From Bacteroidota bacterium (GTDB lineage: Bacteria; Bacteroidota; Ignavibacteria; UBA10030; SZUA-254), in assembly GCA_036522515.1 (NCBI GenBank), contig DATDFQ010000054.1, forward strand, positions 1 through 64,000: DNA of 64,000 bases. Reading direction: 5' to 3'. Within the stretch, counting starts at the first letter, position 1; each line of letters begins with the position of its first letter. The position numbers were made by a program, and so were the translations under genes. The notes under the pieces are model-generated. The model was not told the DNA's origin. It saw nothing but the letters and a program-made list of their open reading frames with translations, and ran no database searches. This document shows, in pieces, positions 16,101 to 23,926 of this stretch.

Positions 16101-16763
16101 TCACTGCTCCTTCAATTTGTCTTTGAAGGCCTTCTTGAATTTTTCCACTTTCGGCCGAATGACGAACATGCAGTACGGCGCGTTCCCGTGCTCGTTGTAA
16201 TAGTTCTGGTGGTAGTCTTCCGCCTTATAGAAGTTCTTGAACGGCGTAATCTCGGTCACAATCGGCGCGTCGAACGCGTGGGCGGAGTCGAGCTCTTTCT
16301 TGTAATGCTCGGCGAGCCGCTTTTGCTCCGCGTTGTGGTAGAAAATGGCCGACCTGTATTGGGTGCCGGCGTCGTTACCCTGACGGTTCAGCGTCGTCGG
16401 GTCGTGCGCCTTCCAGAAGGCCTCCAGGATATCCGAATACGAAATCACCTTGGGATCGTAGGCGATCTGACACGCCTCCGCATGGCCGGTCGATCCGGAA
16501 CAGACCTCTTCATACGAGGGGTCTTTTACCGTTCCGCCGGAATATCCGGAGACGACCGACTGAACTCCCTTCAAGTTCTGATACACGGCCTCGACGCACC
16601 AGAAACATCCGGCCGCCAGCGTAGCCGTGTCGAGCGCTGCTGATGACATTGGCTTTTTATCCCCCTGAGCTTTCACTGTTTGCTTTCCGTGGGTCCCGCT
16701 TCCCATCAGAATGAGAACCGCAAGTACCCCGATTGCCCCGATTCCGAAGACAAGTCCTTTCAT
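16101..16763 (-). CDS. msrA: Peptide methionine-S-sulfoxide reductase, exported form
   Basis: A 220-residue MsrA. The catalytic motif GCFWCVEAVYQ contains the nucleophilic Cys, and it is followed by VVSGYSGG, EEVCSGSTGHAEACQIAYDP and HDPTTLNRQGNDAGTQYRSA, all family hallmarks. Unlike cytoplasmic MsrA it starts with a hydrophobic signal/anchor (MKGLVFGIGAIGVLAVLILM), so it should repair oxidised methionine in the periplasm. That agrees with the many secreted redox proteins in this window. It is the first gene of an msrA-truA pair, behind a strong terminator at 16868-16894. Confidence 0.95.
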   Translation of the reverse strand: MKGLVFGIGAIGVLAVLILMGSGTHGKQTVKAQGDKKPMSSAALDTATLAAGCFWCVEAVYQNLKGVQSVVSGYSGGTVKDPSYEEVCSGSTGHAEACQIAYDPKVISYSDILEAFWKAHDPTTLNRQGNDAGTQYRSAIFYHNAEQKRLAEHYKKELDSAHAFDAPIVTEITPFKNFYKAEDYHQNYYNEHGNAPYCMFVIRPKVEKFKKAFKDKLKEQ

Positions 16764-16867
16764 GCTGTAATTGCTCCTTTCACCCTCTCTAACACCTTCC
16801 AGTGTACGAAAATTCCGCGAAAGGAGTGCAATCGCCTCCTCCGGGGTTCTTCCGGCATCGGGAAACG

Positions 16868-16894
16868 AAAACCCCGCCTTTCGGGCGGGGTTTT
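16868..16894. terminator. Rho-independent terminator
   Basis: A perfect 7-bp stem CCCCGCC / GGCGGGG with a 5-base loop, flanked by A4 and T4, so it can work in both directions. It lies 29 bases after the stop of the di-heme cytochrome gene (minus strand) and before msrA. Confidence 0.9.
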
Positions 16895-16922
16895 CGGGTT
16901 ACGAAGAGGGGTGCGCCGAATC

Positions 16923-18062
16923 CTACCGGCCTCTCGGTTTGATCTCCGGCATGACAAATTTCTTCTCGTCGATCGGAACGTTCTGTTCGACGGAAGTGAC
17001 GCGGCGTGTGTAGGAATCTCTCGGATCGACGCCAGCGGTCCTGGTGGTAAAAGGGATCTGAACTCCGTCCACGGTGTGGAAATCGCTGTAATCGACCTGC
17101 TCGGGGATGTTGGCGATCATCGTTTCGGTGATCGTGACCTTGCGAACCAGCAGGCCGCTCGCCGAGTCGATGTAGAAGCGCTGCGTCCCGTGCTCTCCCG
17201 CGGGCGCCGACAGGACGTACGCGGTCGAACCGTTCACCGTATCGGTCTCGCGCACATGGAGCTTCGCCGCGAGCTCCCGGAGAGTCGCGATCGGGAAGAG
17301 CGCCGCCTCGTGCTTCATCTCTTCCGCCTGGTCCGGGGGCATGGCGCGGGTGCCTCTTGGAGAAACCATCCATCCGGCGGTCCCGTTGAACGCGCGGCTG
17401 CTTTGCATTCCTTCCTTCATCGTAACGGAGAGGGAGTACTTGTCGGGCGCCTGCTGTGCGATCTCCATGGGAAGCTGCGATCCCCGCGCGTCTATCGAGA
17501 CGCCTTTGGTGACACGCGACGTGATCTTTTTCATGGCATCCGCCCCGCCGAGCGCCTTCTCGTACATTGCGATCACGTTGTCCGCCGAGGGGAGGTTCGC
17601 CGATTCCGACGCCTCCTCGCGGTCCGGCTTGGCAAAGGGCTGTGGGACGGGGATCAGTTTCGTGGGTTCCACGCTTCCGCGGTGGCAGGTGTAGCAGGAT
17701 ACTTCGGTTCTGCCGCCGAAGTTTTTCGAGTTAATGTCCATGACCATCTGGATCATCTTGCGAGCCGTGCCCTTCGGCTTCAAGTCGTCCTTCTCGAATC
17801 CCTGCCCGTTGGAATCGAGCGAGTGGCAGTGGTCGCACCGGACGCCGAGGGAAGAGGCGAAATAATCCATGACCGGATTGAACTGGGATGCGGGCAGGCC
17901 TTTCAGGGCCTGGATATTTTTCTTCACCTGCTCCGCGGTCTTTTCTTCCGGTTTGGCAGCCTTGGCCTGGGCACGGACTGTGGATCGCCCTGCAAGCGTG
18001 AAGGCAAGAAGCAGGACCGCTGCAAACGCAACGCAACAGGAAACAAATACCGATCTACTCAT
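16923..18062 (-). CDS. Di-heme c-type cytochrome, photosynthetic reaction-centre-cytochrome-like, with LolA-like C-terminus
   Basis: A 379-residue exported protein. ATG at 18062 is chosen for the AAGGAG upstream and the signal peptide that follows (residues 1-32, ending VRAQA). Residues 45-135 hold two heme motifs, CDHCH and CYTCH, separated by DDLKPKGTARKMIQMV. This arrangement is that of the CytoC_RC (PF02276) family found in many non-photosynthetic bacteria. The C-terminal 220 residues (RAFNGTAGWMVSPRGTR, then GLLVRKVTIT and PEQVDYSDFHTVDGVQIPF) resemble an outer-membrane lipoprotein-sorting or sugar-lipoprotein beta fold. A longer frame extending to 18812 would run into ychF and is not real. 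It is divergent from ychF. Confidence 0.88.
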   Translation of the reverse strand: MSRSVFVSCCVAFAAVLLLAFTLAGRSTVRAQAKAAKPEEKTAEQVKKNIQALKGLPASQFNPVMDYFASSLGVRCDHCHSLDSNGQGFEKDDLKPKGTARKMIQMVMDINSKNFGGRTEVSCYTCHRGSVEPTKLIPVPQPFAKPDREEASESANLPSADNVIAMYEKALGGADAMKKITSRVTKGVSIDARGSQLPMEIAQQAPDKYSLSVTMKEGMQSSRAFNGTAGWMVSPRGTRAMPPDQAEEMKHEAALFPIATLRELAAKLHVRETDTVNGSTAYVLSAPAGEHGTQRFYIDSASGLLVRKVTITETMIANIPEQVDYSDFHTVDGVQIPFTTRTAGVDPRDSYTRRVTSVEQNVPIDEKKFVMPEIKPRGR

Positions 18063-18254
18063 GGAACCGTTCTCCTTGTGAGGTGATGATTGTGATAGAA
18101 CACATACCAGCTCGAATTCATTCCGGGGAGCCCGCAGGCGGGCATTGCCAAGATAGCAATTTATCCCGAAAGATGTTCGTTGCGAACATCGCCCCCAAAT
18201 GCTATATTCAGGTGCCTTCTTCGGTTCACGCAACGCATTCCAGAGGATTTTACC

Positions 18255-19340
18255 ATGCAAATCGGCATTGTCGGGTTGCCTTTTTCCGGAAAGTCGACTC
18301 TCTTTCAAACTATCACCAAAACGCATCTTGATCCGGCCGCGCTCACGAAGGCGGAAACCCACCATGCGATCGTGAAGGTCCCCGACGGGCGGCTCGACAA
18401 GCTCTCCTCGATATTCTCTCCGCGGAACACGGTATACGCCACGGTGGAGTTCGTGGACGTGGTCGGATTGAAAAAAGGAGAGTCGGGGTCCACGCAGTTC
18501 ACCACCAATTTTCTGGCGAACGTCAAGACCAACGACGCCCTGGTGCAGGTCGTCAGGGTCTTCGGGAACGACGCCGTCCCCCATCCGGACGGAAGCCTCG
18601 ATCCCCTGAGGGACGTCGCGTCGTTCGAAACCGAGTTCATCATTTCCGACCTCTCGATCATCGAAACCCGGATCGACCGGATCAAAAAGCAACTGCAAAA
18701 ATCCGGAGACGACCAGGGGAAAAAGGAGCTCCCCGTCCTCGAGAAGTGTGTCCAGGCTCTGAACGCCGAGAAACCGTTGCGCGAAGTCGAATTCACCCGC
18801 GACGAAATGCACATCCTGAAAACCTACCAGTTTCTTTCGATGAAGCCGATGCTGATTGCGCTGAACTTCGACGAGTCACAGCGGGCCGGGTATGAGGCGG
18901 CTCTCGGGCAGATATCCGGCTCGAAGGGAAACAAGGACACGAGGGTGGTTTCGTTCTTCGGAAAGATCGAGATGGAAATGTCAGAGCTCCCCGACGAAGA
19001 GGCGAGGGTCTTCATGGAGGAGTACGGGATTAAAGAGTCCGCCCTCAACACCCTGATCAGCCAGGCGTACGCTCTCCTCGGGCTTCAGTCCTTCTTTACC
19101 GTCGGCGAGGACGAGTGCCGCGCATGGACCATCCGGAAGGGAATGACCGCGCAGGAGGCGTCGGGCGCGATCCACACGGATTTCGTCAACAAGTTCATCC
19201 GCGCGGAGGTCGTGCATTACGAGGATTTTATTTCCCACGGAGGATCCTTCGCGAAAGTCAAGGAAGCGGGCCTCTGGAAACTCGAGGGGAAGGAATATGT
19301 CGTGAGAGACGGAGACCTGATGGAGATCAGGCATAGTTAG
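18255..19340 (+). CDS. ychF: Ribosome-associated GTPase/ATPase YchF (OLA1 family)
   Basis: A 361-residue protein, the usual length. It begins MQIGIVGLPFSGKST, with the P-loop at 8-15. The G3 region is FVDVVGL. The G4 position reads ALNFDE rather than NKxD, the change that gives YchF its ATP preference. A coiled region follows, and the C-terminal TGS domain starts near LGLQSFFTVGEDECRAWTIR and ends DLMEIRHS. The in-frame ATG at 18255 gives the conserved start; the longer frame from 18180 adds unrelated residues. It stands alone, divergent from the cytochrome gene across a 192-base spacer that should hold both promoters. A family B repeat starts seven bases after its stop. Confidence 0.96.
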   Translation: MQIGIVGLPFSGKSTLFQTITKTHLDPAALTKAETHHAIVKVPDGRLDKLSSIFSPRNTVYATVEFVDVVGLKKGESGSTQFTTNFLANVKTNDALVQVVRVFGNDAVPHPDGSLDPLRDVASFETEFIISDLSIIETRIDRIKKQLQKSGDDQGKKELPVLEKCVQALNAEKPLREVEFTRDEMHILKTYQFLSMKPMLIALNFDESQRAGYEAALGQISGSKGNKDTRVVSFFGKIEMEMSELPDEEARVFMEEYGIKESALNTLISQAYALLGLQSFFTVGEDECRAWTIRKGMTAQEASGAIHTDFVNKFIRAEVVHYEDFISHGGSFAKVKEAGLWKLEGKEYVVRDGDLMEIRHS

Positions 19341-19347
19341 CCAGATT

Positions 19348-19423
19348 GTCATCCTGAGGGAGCGGAGCGACCGAAGGATCCCGGTCCACGAAGGAGGAGA
19401 TCCTTCGCTGCGCTCAGGATGAC
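19348..19423. repeat. Repeat family B, one full copy after ychF
   Basis: It starts GTCATCCTGAGGGAGCGG and ends CTGCGCTCAGGATGAC, with GAAGGATCC / AGATCCTTCG inner arms. It begins seven bases past the ychF stop. Confidence 0.88.
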
Positions 19424-19432
19424 AAATGGGTC

Positions 19433-19517
19433 GCGGCGCAGAGCGCCGCGGGTATGCGTTCCCACGCAGAGCGTGGGAACGAGAAAAAGTCAGGGTAGGC
19501 GCGACCTTCAGGTCGCG
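19433..19517. repeat. Cluster of three different short palindromes (families D, C and A)
   Basis: In order: GCGGCGCAGAGCGCCGC (19433-19449); family C GTTCCCACGCAGAGCGTGGGAAC (19458-19480); family A arm GCGCGACCTTCAGGTCGCG (19499-19517). The last ends six bases before the stop codon of the TonB-type receptor gene. Together with the family B copy, the whole gap between two convergent genes is repeat DNA. Confidence 0.85.
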
Positions 19518-19523
19518 TGAAGT

Positions 19524-22394
19524 TTACCGCAATGTATAGGTAAAGCTCAGCATCAGGTACCGTCCAAGCGCCTGGTTTTGCCTGTCTTCCAGATACGTCT
19601 CCGTCACGGTGCGGCTCACGCTCGTGTTCTGGTTCAACAGGTCGGTCACGCTCCCGCGCAGCTCTCCCCTCTGATTTTCGAATAACTTCTTGGCCAGGCT
19701 CAGGTTCCACAGGACGTAGTTCTGGTTGAACCCCCCGCTCAACCCGTTATAGAGCATGTTGGTCGTCTCATTCCGGAACACAAGCCCCTCCCAGAAGATC
19801 AGGTTGAGTCTCACGCCGGCCGTATGATAAAAGTAGTTGCTGTTCTGGTCCGCGACGAGCGTGTTCCGGGAAACGCTGTAGTTGCCCGTATAGGAAAGGG
19901 TGAAATCGACATCCTCATTGATGTTGCTGCTGATCACGGTCCCGGCGCTGACGGTGGAGACGCCGGCCAGGTTCAGGCTTCCGCCGATCAGCCCGGGAGT
20001 CCTGGTATAGGTGAAGCCCGAGGTGAAATTCAGATTGGACTTGATGAGATTGACCGGGAGCCCGTAGGTCAGAAAGGAATTGACGTTCCAGTCGCCGTCG
20101 AGGTTGACCGGAAGCGTCAGTTGTGTTCCCCTGTTGAGCGCGATCCCGCCGGTCACCATCGTGTCGCGGGCGGCCGTGATCGTCGAGTTGCCGATAAAAT
20201 CGGATGTGCGGGTCACCGAGAAGAGGACGAAGAAACTGTTTCCTTTTTCGAGACTCGTCAGGCCGAAGCGCGAGACGAACGTCTGGCTGAACGATTGCTT
20301 CAGTTCCGGGTTGCCCGTTTTCAGCAGGAGAGTGTTTGAATTGTCCACGACATCCTGGAGCTGGCTGATGTCCGGCGGTTTCGTCGATGTCCGGTAAAAC
20401 AAGCGGAGATTGGTGTGCTCGCCGAAATTGTAGGTGAGCATCGCGTTCGGCAGCACGTTATAGAATGTGCGGTCCACCCGGGTGGAAGTGGGAAACTCCC
20501 GCTCACCCCGGAGAGATGCCACCTGATAGGAAACCCCTCCCATGAGGTTAAGCCCTGTCGCCCTCAGCCGGTACCCCACGCCCGCGTTCTGCGTCGAATA
20601 CTCGTTGGAGAAGAGATTCGAGAGCTGGATATCCGGAATTGTGTATCCGCCGGTCCGGATGTCGTAGAGAAAGCTCCGGTTATCCGAGCTGTTTTTCGAA
20701 TACGAGGGATTGTAGGTAAACTGCAGCAGTCCGTTTCCACCGGCCGGCTCGGTGTACGCGAGTCTCGGAGTGATCGACCAGCCGTCTGTCAGCAGCGGGG
20801 TCTGCTGATCGAGGGTATCCCTGACAGCCGACGAATCGAGGAAAAACCCCGAGGTGGAGCGGAGGGTCCCCGTCCCTTCCTTCCTGTTGAGTCCCATCCC
20901 CACATCGAGCGAGACAGTGCGCCCGGGCGAAGCGAACTTGTGACGGAACACGACATGGTTCGAAAGGTTGTAACCGGACGTTCCCGTCTCGCTGCTCGTT
21001 TCGGTCTCGTTGACGAGCGCTTCCGTGGCGAGCGTGTTCACCCCCGTCAGGAGGTTCGAGGAGTGATTATTTTGAAAATAGAGCCGCGGCTGGACGACCA
21101 GGGAATTGGAAGAGTCCACCGTATACTCGACCCGTGAATCGATCCGGTGGTTGGAATTCCGGGTCTCGCCGTTCGTGTGCTCGTTGTAGAGGATGGTTGA
21201 ATCGGGTGTGCCGAAATACTGCCTCCGGAGCGCCTGATCGTTCCGGCCGTCCGCGAGATTGAAGAAGTAACTCTGGCTGACGGCGAGCTGGCTCCCCCAG
21301 GAGTCGGTGTAGTTCGTGCCTATCGAGTTGGTGGTGGTGATGCCGTTCTGCTGGCCCACGAGGAAGTTCGACGCGTTTCCGGATCCGCCCTGAAATTGTC
21401 CCCCGCCACCGCCCCCTCCTCCGAACCCTCCGCCCCCGCCTCCTCCTCCGCCCCTCGTCCTTCTTCCCGAAAAACCGCCTCCTGCGGAGAACCCTCTCTG
21501 GTTGCTGTTGCCCAGCACTCCCAGGAGGTCCTGCTGGGAAAAGTTCTGTTGGTTCACATTGTTGGAAATGCCGATGAGAGAGAGACGGGTGTCGTTATGG
21601 AAAAAGTTGAACCCGCCTCCAGTCAGATACTTGCCCGCATCCCCGTATCCGGCGTACGACTTCCCGAACTGCTGATTCCGTTTGTCGCGCCGCGTGATCA
21701 TGTTGATCGTTTTCACCGACTGGCCGTCGTCGAAGCCGGTGAATTCGGCCTGGTCGCTCAGCTTGTCGAACACCTGAATTTTTTCGATCGCGTCGGCGGG
21801 GAGATTGCGGAGGGCGAGCGTCGGGTCGCTGCCGAAGAAGGGCTTTCCGTCCACCAGGACCTGTCCGACATCCTCCCCCTGGGCCTTCACGCTTCCGTTG
21901 TCGACCGTAATGCCAGGCATCTTTGCCACGAGCTCCTCGGCGGTGGCGTCGGGATGTGTCTTGAACGCCCCCGCATTGTATTCCGTCGTATCGGTTTTCT
22001 GGACGGCGGGGGGGACTTTCCCTTCGACGACGACCTCCGGCTGCGGGATGGCGATCTGCGATAACGCGAGATCTCCCGCGTCGATGCTCCGCTTGTCGAG
22101 CGTGTACGTTTTAAGAAACGGCGCGTAGCCGACGAAGGTCGCTTCGAGCTTGTAGGCGCGCGCGGGGAGACCGGTCAGCAGGAATGTGCCGTCCGCACCG
22201 CTCGTAGCCAGGTACGTCTGCGATGTATCGCTCTCGTTGGTGAGCTTGATGTGCGCGCCCGGAATGGGCTGCCCTGTCTTGCGGTCCACGATCCGCCCGC
22301 TGAGGCCGGCGGTCTGAGCCGGCGCCCGGGACCCCATCAGGACCGGAAGAAGGAGTGAGAAAAGAGCTATTCGGACCGAACGAAGATGCTTCAC
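19524..22394 (-). CDS. TonB-type outer-membrane beta-barrel receptor with carboxypeptidase-regulatory N-terminus
   Basis: A 956-residue protein. The signal peptide spans 1-26, and a carboxypeptidase-regulatory-like domain spans about 30-115 (GLSGRIVDRKTGQPIPGAHI, then GTFLLTGLPARAYKLEATF). A plug domain covers about 120-230, with EELVAKMPGI, VLVDGKPFFGSDPTLALRNL and PADAIEKIQVFDK. A long barrel of the outer-membrane-beta-barrel-3 type (PF14905-like) follows and ends FTYTLR. A Gly-rich loop of about 35 residues interrupts the first barrel part (around 21405-21475). It is not a SusC, since no SusD neighbour exists. The substrate is unknown. It is 46 bases downstream of the helicase gene. Confidence 0.9.
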   Translation of the reverse strand: MKHLRSVRIALFSLLLPVLMGSRAPAQTAGLSGRIVDRKTGQPIPGAHIKLTNESDTSQTYLATSGADGTFLLTGLPARAYKLEATFVGYAPFLKTYTLDKRSIDAGDLALSQIAIPQPEVVVEGKVPPAVQKTDTTEYNAGAFKTHPDATAEELVAKMPGITVDNGSVKAQGEDVGQVLVDGKPFFGSDPTLALRNLPADAIEKIQVFDKLSDQAEFTGFDDGQSVKTINMITRRDKRNQQFGKSYAGYGDAGKYLTGGGFNFFHNDTRLSLIGISNNVNQQNFSQQDLLGVLGNSNQRGFSAGGGFSGRRTRGGGGGGGGGFGGGGGGGGQFQGGSGNASNFLVGQQNGITTTNSIGTNYTDSWGSQLAVSQSYFFNLADGRNDQALRRQYFGTPDSTILYNEHTNGETRNSNHRIDSRVEYTVDSSNSLVVQPRLYFQNNHSSNLLTGVNTLATEALVNETETSSETGTSGYNLSNHVVFRHKFASPGRTVSLDVGMGLNRKEGTGTLRSTSGFFLDSSAVRDTLDQQTPLLTDGWSITPRLAYTEPAGGNGLLQFTYNPSYSKNSSDNRSFLYDIRTGGYTIPDIQLSNLFSNEYSTQNAGVGYRLRATGLNLMGGVSYQVASLRGEREFPTSTRVDRTFYNVLPNAMLTYNFGEHTNLRLFYRTSTKPPDISQLQDVVDNSNTLLLKTGNPELKQSFSQTFVSRFGLTSLEKGNSFFVLFSVTRTSDFIGNSTITAARDTMVTGGIALNRGTQLTLPVNLDGDWNVNSFLTYGLPVNLIKSNLNFTSGFTYTRTPGLIGGSLNLAGVSTVSAGTVISSNINEDVDFTLSYTGNYSVSRNTLVADQNSNYFYHTAGVRLNLIFWEGLVFRNETTNMLYNGLSGGFNQNYVLWNLSLAKKLFENQRGELRGSVTDLLNQNTSVSRTVTETYLEDRQNQALGRYLMLSFTYTLR

Positions 22395-22440
22395 CGCGTG
22401 TTAGACGCCGCGGGCGGAGCCGTGGTTTAATCCCCCGCGG

Positions 22441-23667
22441 TCAGACGTTGCGCCGCCGGCGCCCGCGAGACCTCGGCTGGTTCGTCCAGGCTCCCGACGT
22501 GCGGGAATGCGAAGAATGGCCCGAGGAGGGACGCTTCGGCGCTTCGATCAGCCGCTTGAGATCCGCTCCGTCCACCGATTTGAGCGAGATGCTGCCGCCA
22601 TAGGTGAAGAGGATCTGCTTGAAGAATTTCCGTTCCTCGTCCGTTGCTACGAGGGAAATCGCCTCGCCCAGCTTGCCTGCCCGGGCGGTGCGGCCGACAC
22701 GGTGGGTGTAGGAGTCGACGTCACGCGGAATCTCATAGTTATACACGTGGGTCACATCGTCGATGTGCAGCCCGCGCGCCGCGACGTCCGTCGCGACGAG
22801 CACGTTGAATTTTTTCTGACGGAAATCGGAGGTCACACGCTCCCGCTGATTCTGGGCCATGTCGCCGTTCAGGCAACGCGCGTCGACCCCGTTCTGGGTC
22901 AGCTTTCTCGCGAGCTTGGAAGTGATGTGTTTCCGGTTGCAGAAGACAAGCGCGAGGTCGCGTTCCTGCTGAAGGAGGTGAACCAGCAGCGGAGCCTTCT
23001 GATCGGGGCTCGTCTGATAATAGGTCTGGCGCAGCAACTCTGGTTTGACCGCCGGCGCGAATTCGATTCGCATCGGGGTGATCAGGTACTTGTGGCTGAT
23101 CTGGATGATCTCTTTGGGAAGCGTCGCGCTGAGCACGAGCGTCTGGCGCTTCTTGGGGACGTGGCGGAGGATTCTCTCGATGTCGGGGAGAAATCCCATG
23201 TCGAGCATCCGGTCGGCCTCGTCGAACACGAGGTACTTGATTCCTTCGAGATGCACGGTGCCCCGCTGGATCAGGTCCAGGAGCCTGCCCGGCGTGCCGA
23301 CGATGATGTTCGTCTGCCGTAGTTTCTTTGTTTGCTCGCCGATCGAAACGCCGCCGTAGACAGGCGTGACGACGAGCTGGTTGCCGGCAGAGAACTTGAT
23401 GAACTCTCCCGCAATCTGGTGGGCGAGTTCCCGTGTCGGAGCCAGGATGAGGGCCGAAAGGCCGTCGCGCTTCTCGATCTTGTCGATCAGGGGGAGCGCG
23501 AAGCTCAGCGTTTTGCCGGACCCTGTTTCGGATTGCGCGATGACGTCATGTCCCTGCGCGATCAACGGCATCATCGCCTGTTGGACCGGGGTCGGGACGG
23601 TGATTCCGTGCTTGGTGAGAAGGGCGACTGTGGATTTGCTAATGTGGAGCGATTCAAACGTTACCAT
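22441..23667 (-). CDS. DEAD-box ATP-dependent RNA helicase, RhlE-like
   Basis: A 408-residue helicase with all core motifs in order. These are the Q motif region (TFESLHISKSTVALLTKHGI, then PTPVQQAMMP), motif I SETGSGKT, Ia PTRELAHQ, Ib TPGR, II DEAD, III SAT, and in the second domain VFCNRK, VATDVAARGL and VI HRVGRTARAG. The C-terminus is a short basic tail (SHSRTSGAWTNQPRSRGRRR) typical of RhlE/CsdA-like proteins that remodel structured RNA or pre-ribosomes, often at low temperature. Along with the two RRM proteins it is one of three RNA-remodelling genes within 13 kb. Confidence 0.95.
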   Translation of the reverse strand: MVTFESLHISKSTVALLTKHGITVPTPVQQAMMPLIAQGHDVIAQSETGSGKTLSFALPLIDKIEKRDGLSALILAPTRELAHQIAGEFIKFSAGNQLVVTPVYGGVSIGEQTKKLRQTNIIVGTPGRLLDLIQRGTVHLEGIKYLVFDEADRMLDMGFLPDIERILRHVPKKRQTLVLSATLPKEIIQISHKYLITPMRIEFAPAVKPELLRQTYYQTSPDQKAPLLVHLLQQERDLALVFCNRKHITSKLARKLTQNGVDARCLNGDMAQNQRERVTSDFRQKKFNVLVATDVAARGLHIDDVTHVYNYEIPRDVDSYTHRVGRTARAGKLGEAISLVATDEERKFFKQILFTYGGSISLKSVDGADLKRLIEAPKRPSSGHSSHSRTSGAWTNQPRSRGRRRRNV

Positions 23668-23833
23668 GAAATGTGCCTTGAAATGAAAGAAGGGTCAATT
23701 AAGCCATCGGATTCGAACAAGAGGAGTACTCGAGGAGACGGATGCGATGAACGGTCAAATATACCGAATTTTCCGGTAAAAACCTAACCACACGAGTGTC
23801 ATGAACTGTCTGAGTTTCGTTGCCATCGCGTTA

Positions 23834-23896
23834 CGCGACCTGAAGGTCGCGCCTACCGACGCCTCGGGCTTGGTAGCCGCGGCCTTTAGGCTGCGT
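23834..23896. repeat. Palindromic repeat family A, both arms
   Basis: ACGCGACCTGAAGGTCGCGCCTACC at its left end and GGTAGCCGCGGCCTTTAGGCTGCG at 23872-23895. It sits between the helicase promoter side and the stop of the Sel1 gene, 30 bases from that stop. Confidence 0.8.
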
Positions 23897-23926
23897 TCGT
23901 TAACCTGGTTCCGCCGCTCCGCGGTC

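Noticed and set aside
18063-18812. N-terminal extension of the cytochrome frame up to 18812
   Set aside because: It overlaps ychF on the other strand and lacks a signal peptide; ATG 18062 has a good ribosome-binding site and signal.
19524-22394. SusC/SusD nutrient-uptake pair at the TonB-type receptor
   Set aside because: The receptor has a plug and barrel, but no SusD-like lipoprotein is next to it and the neighbours are a helicase and ychF.
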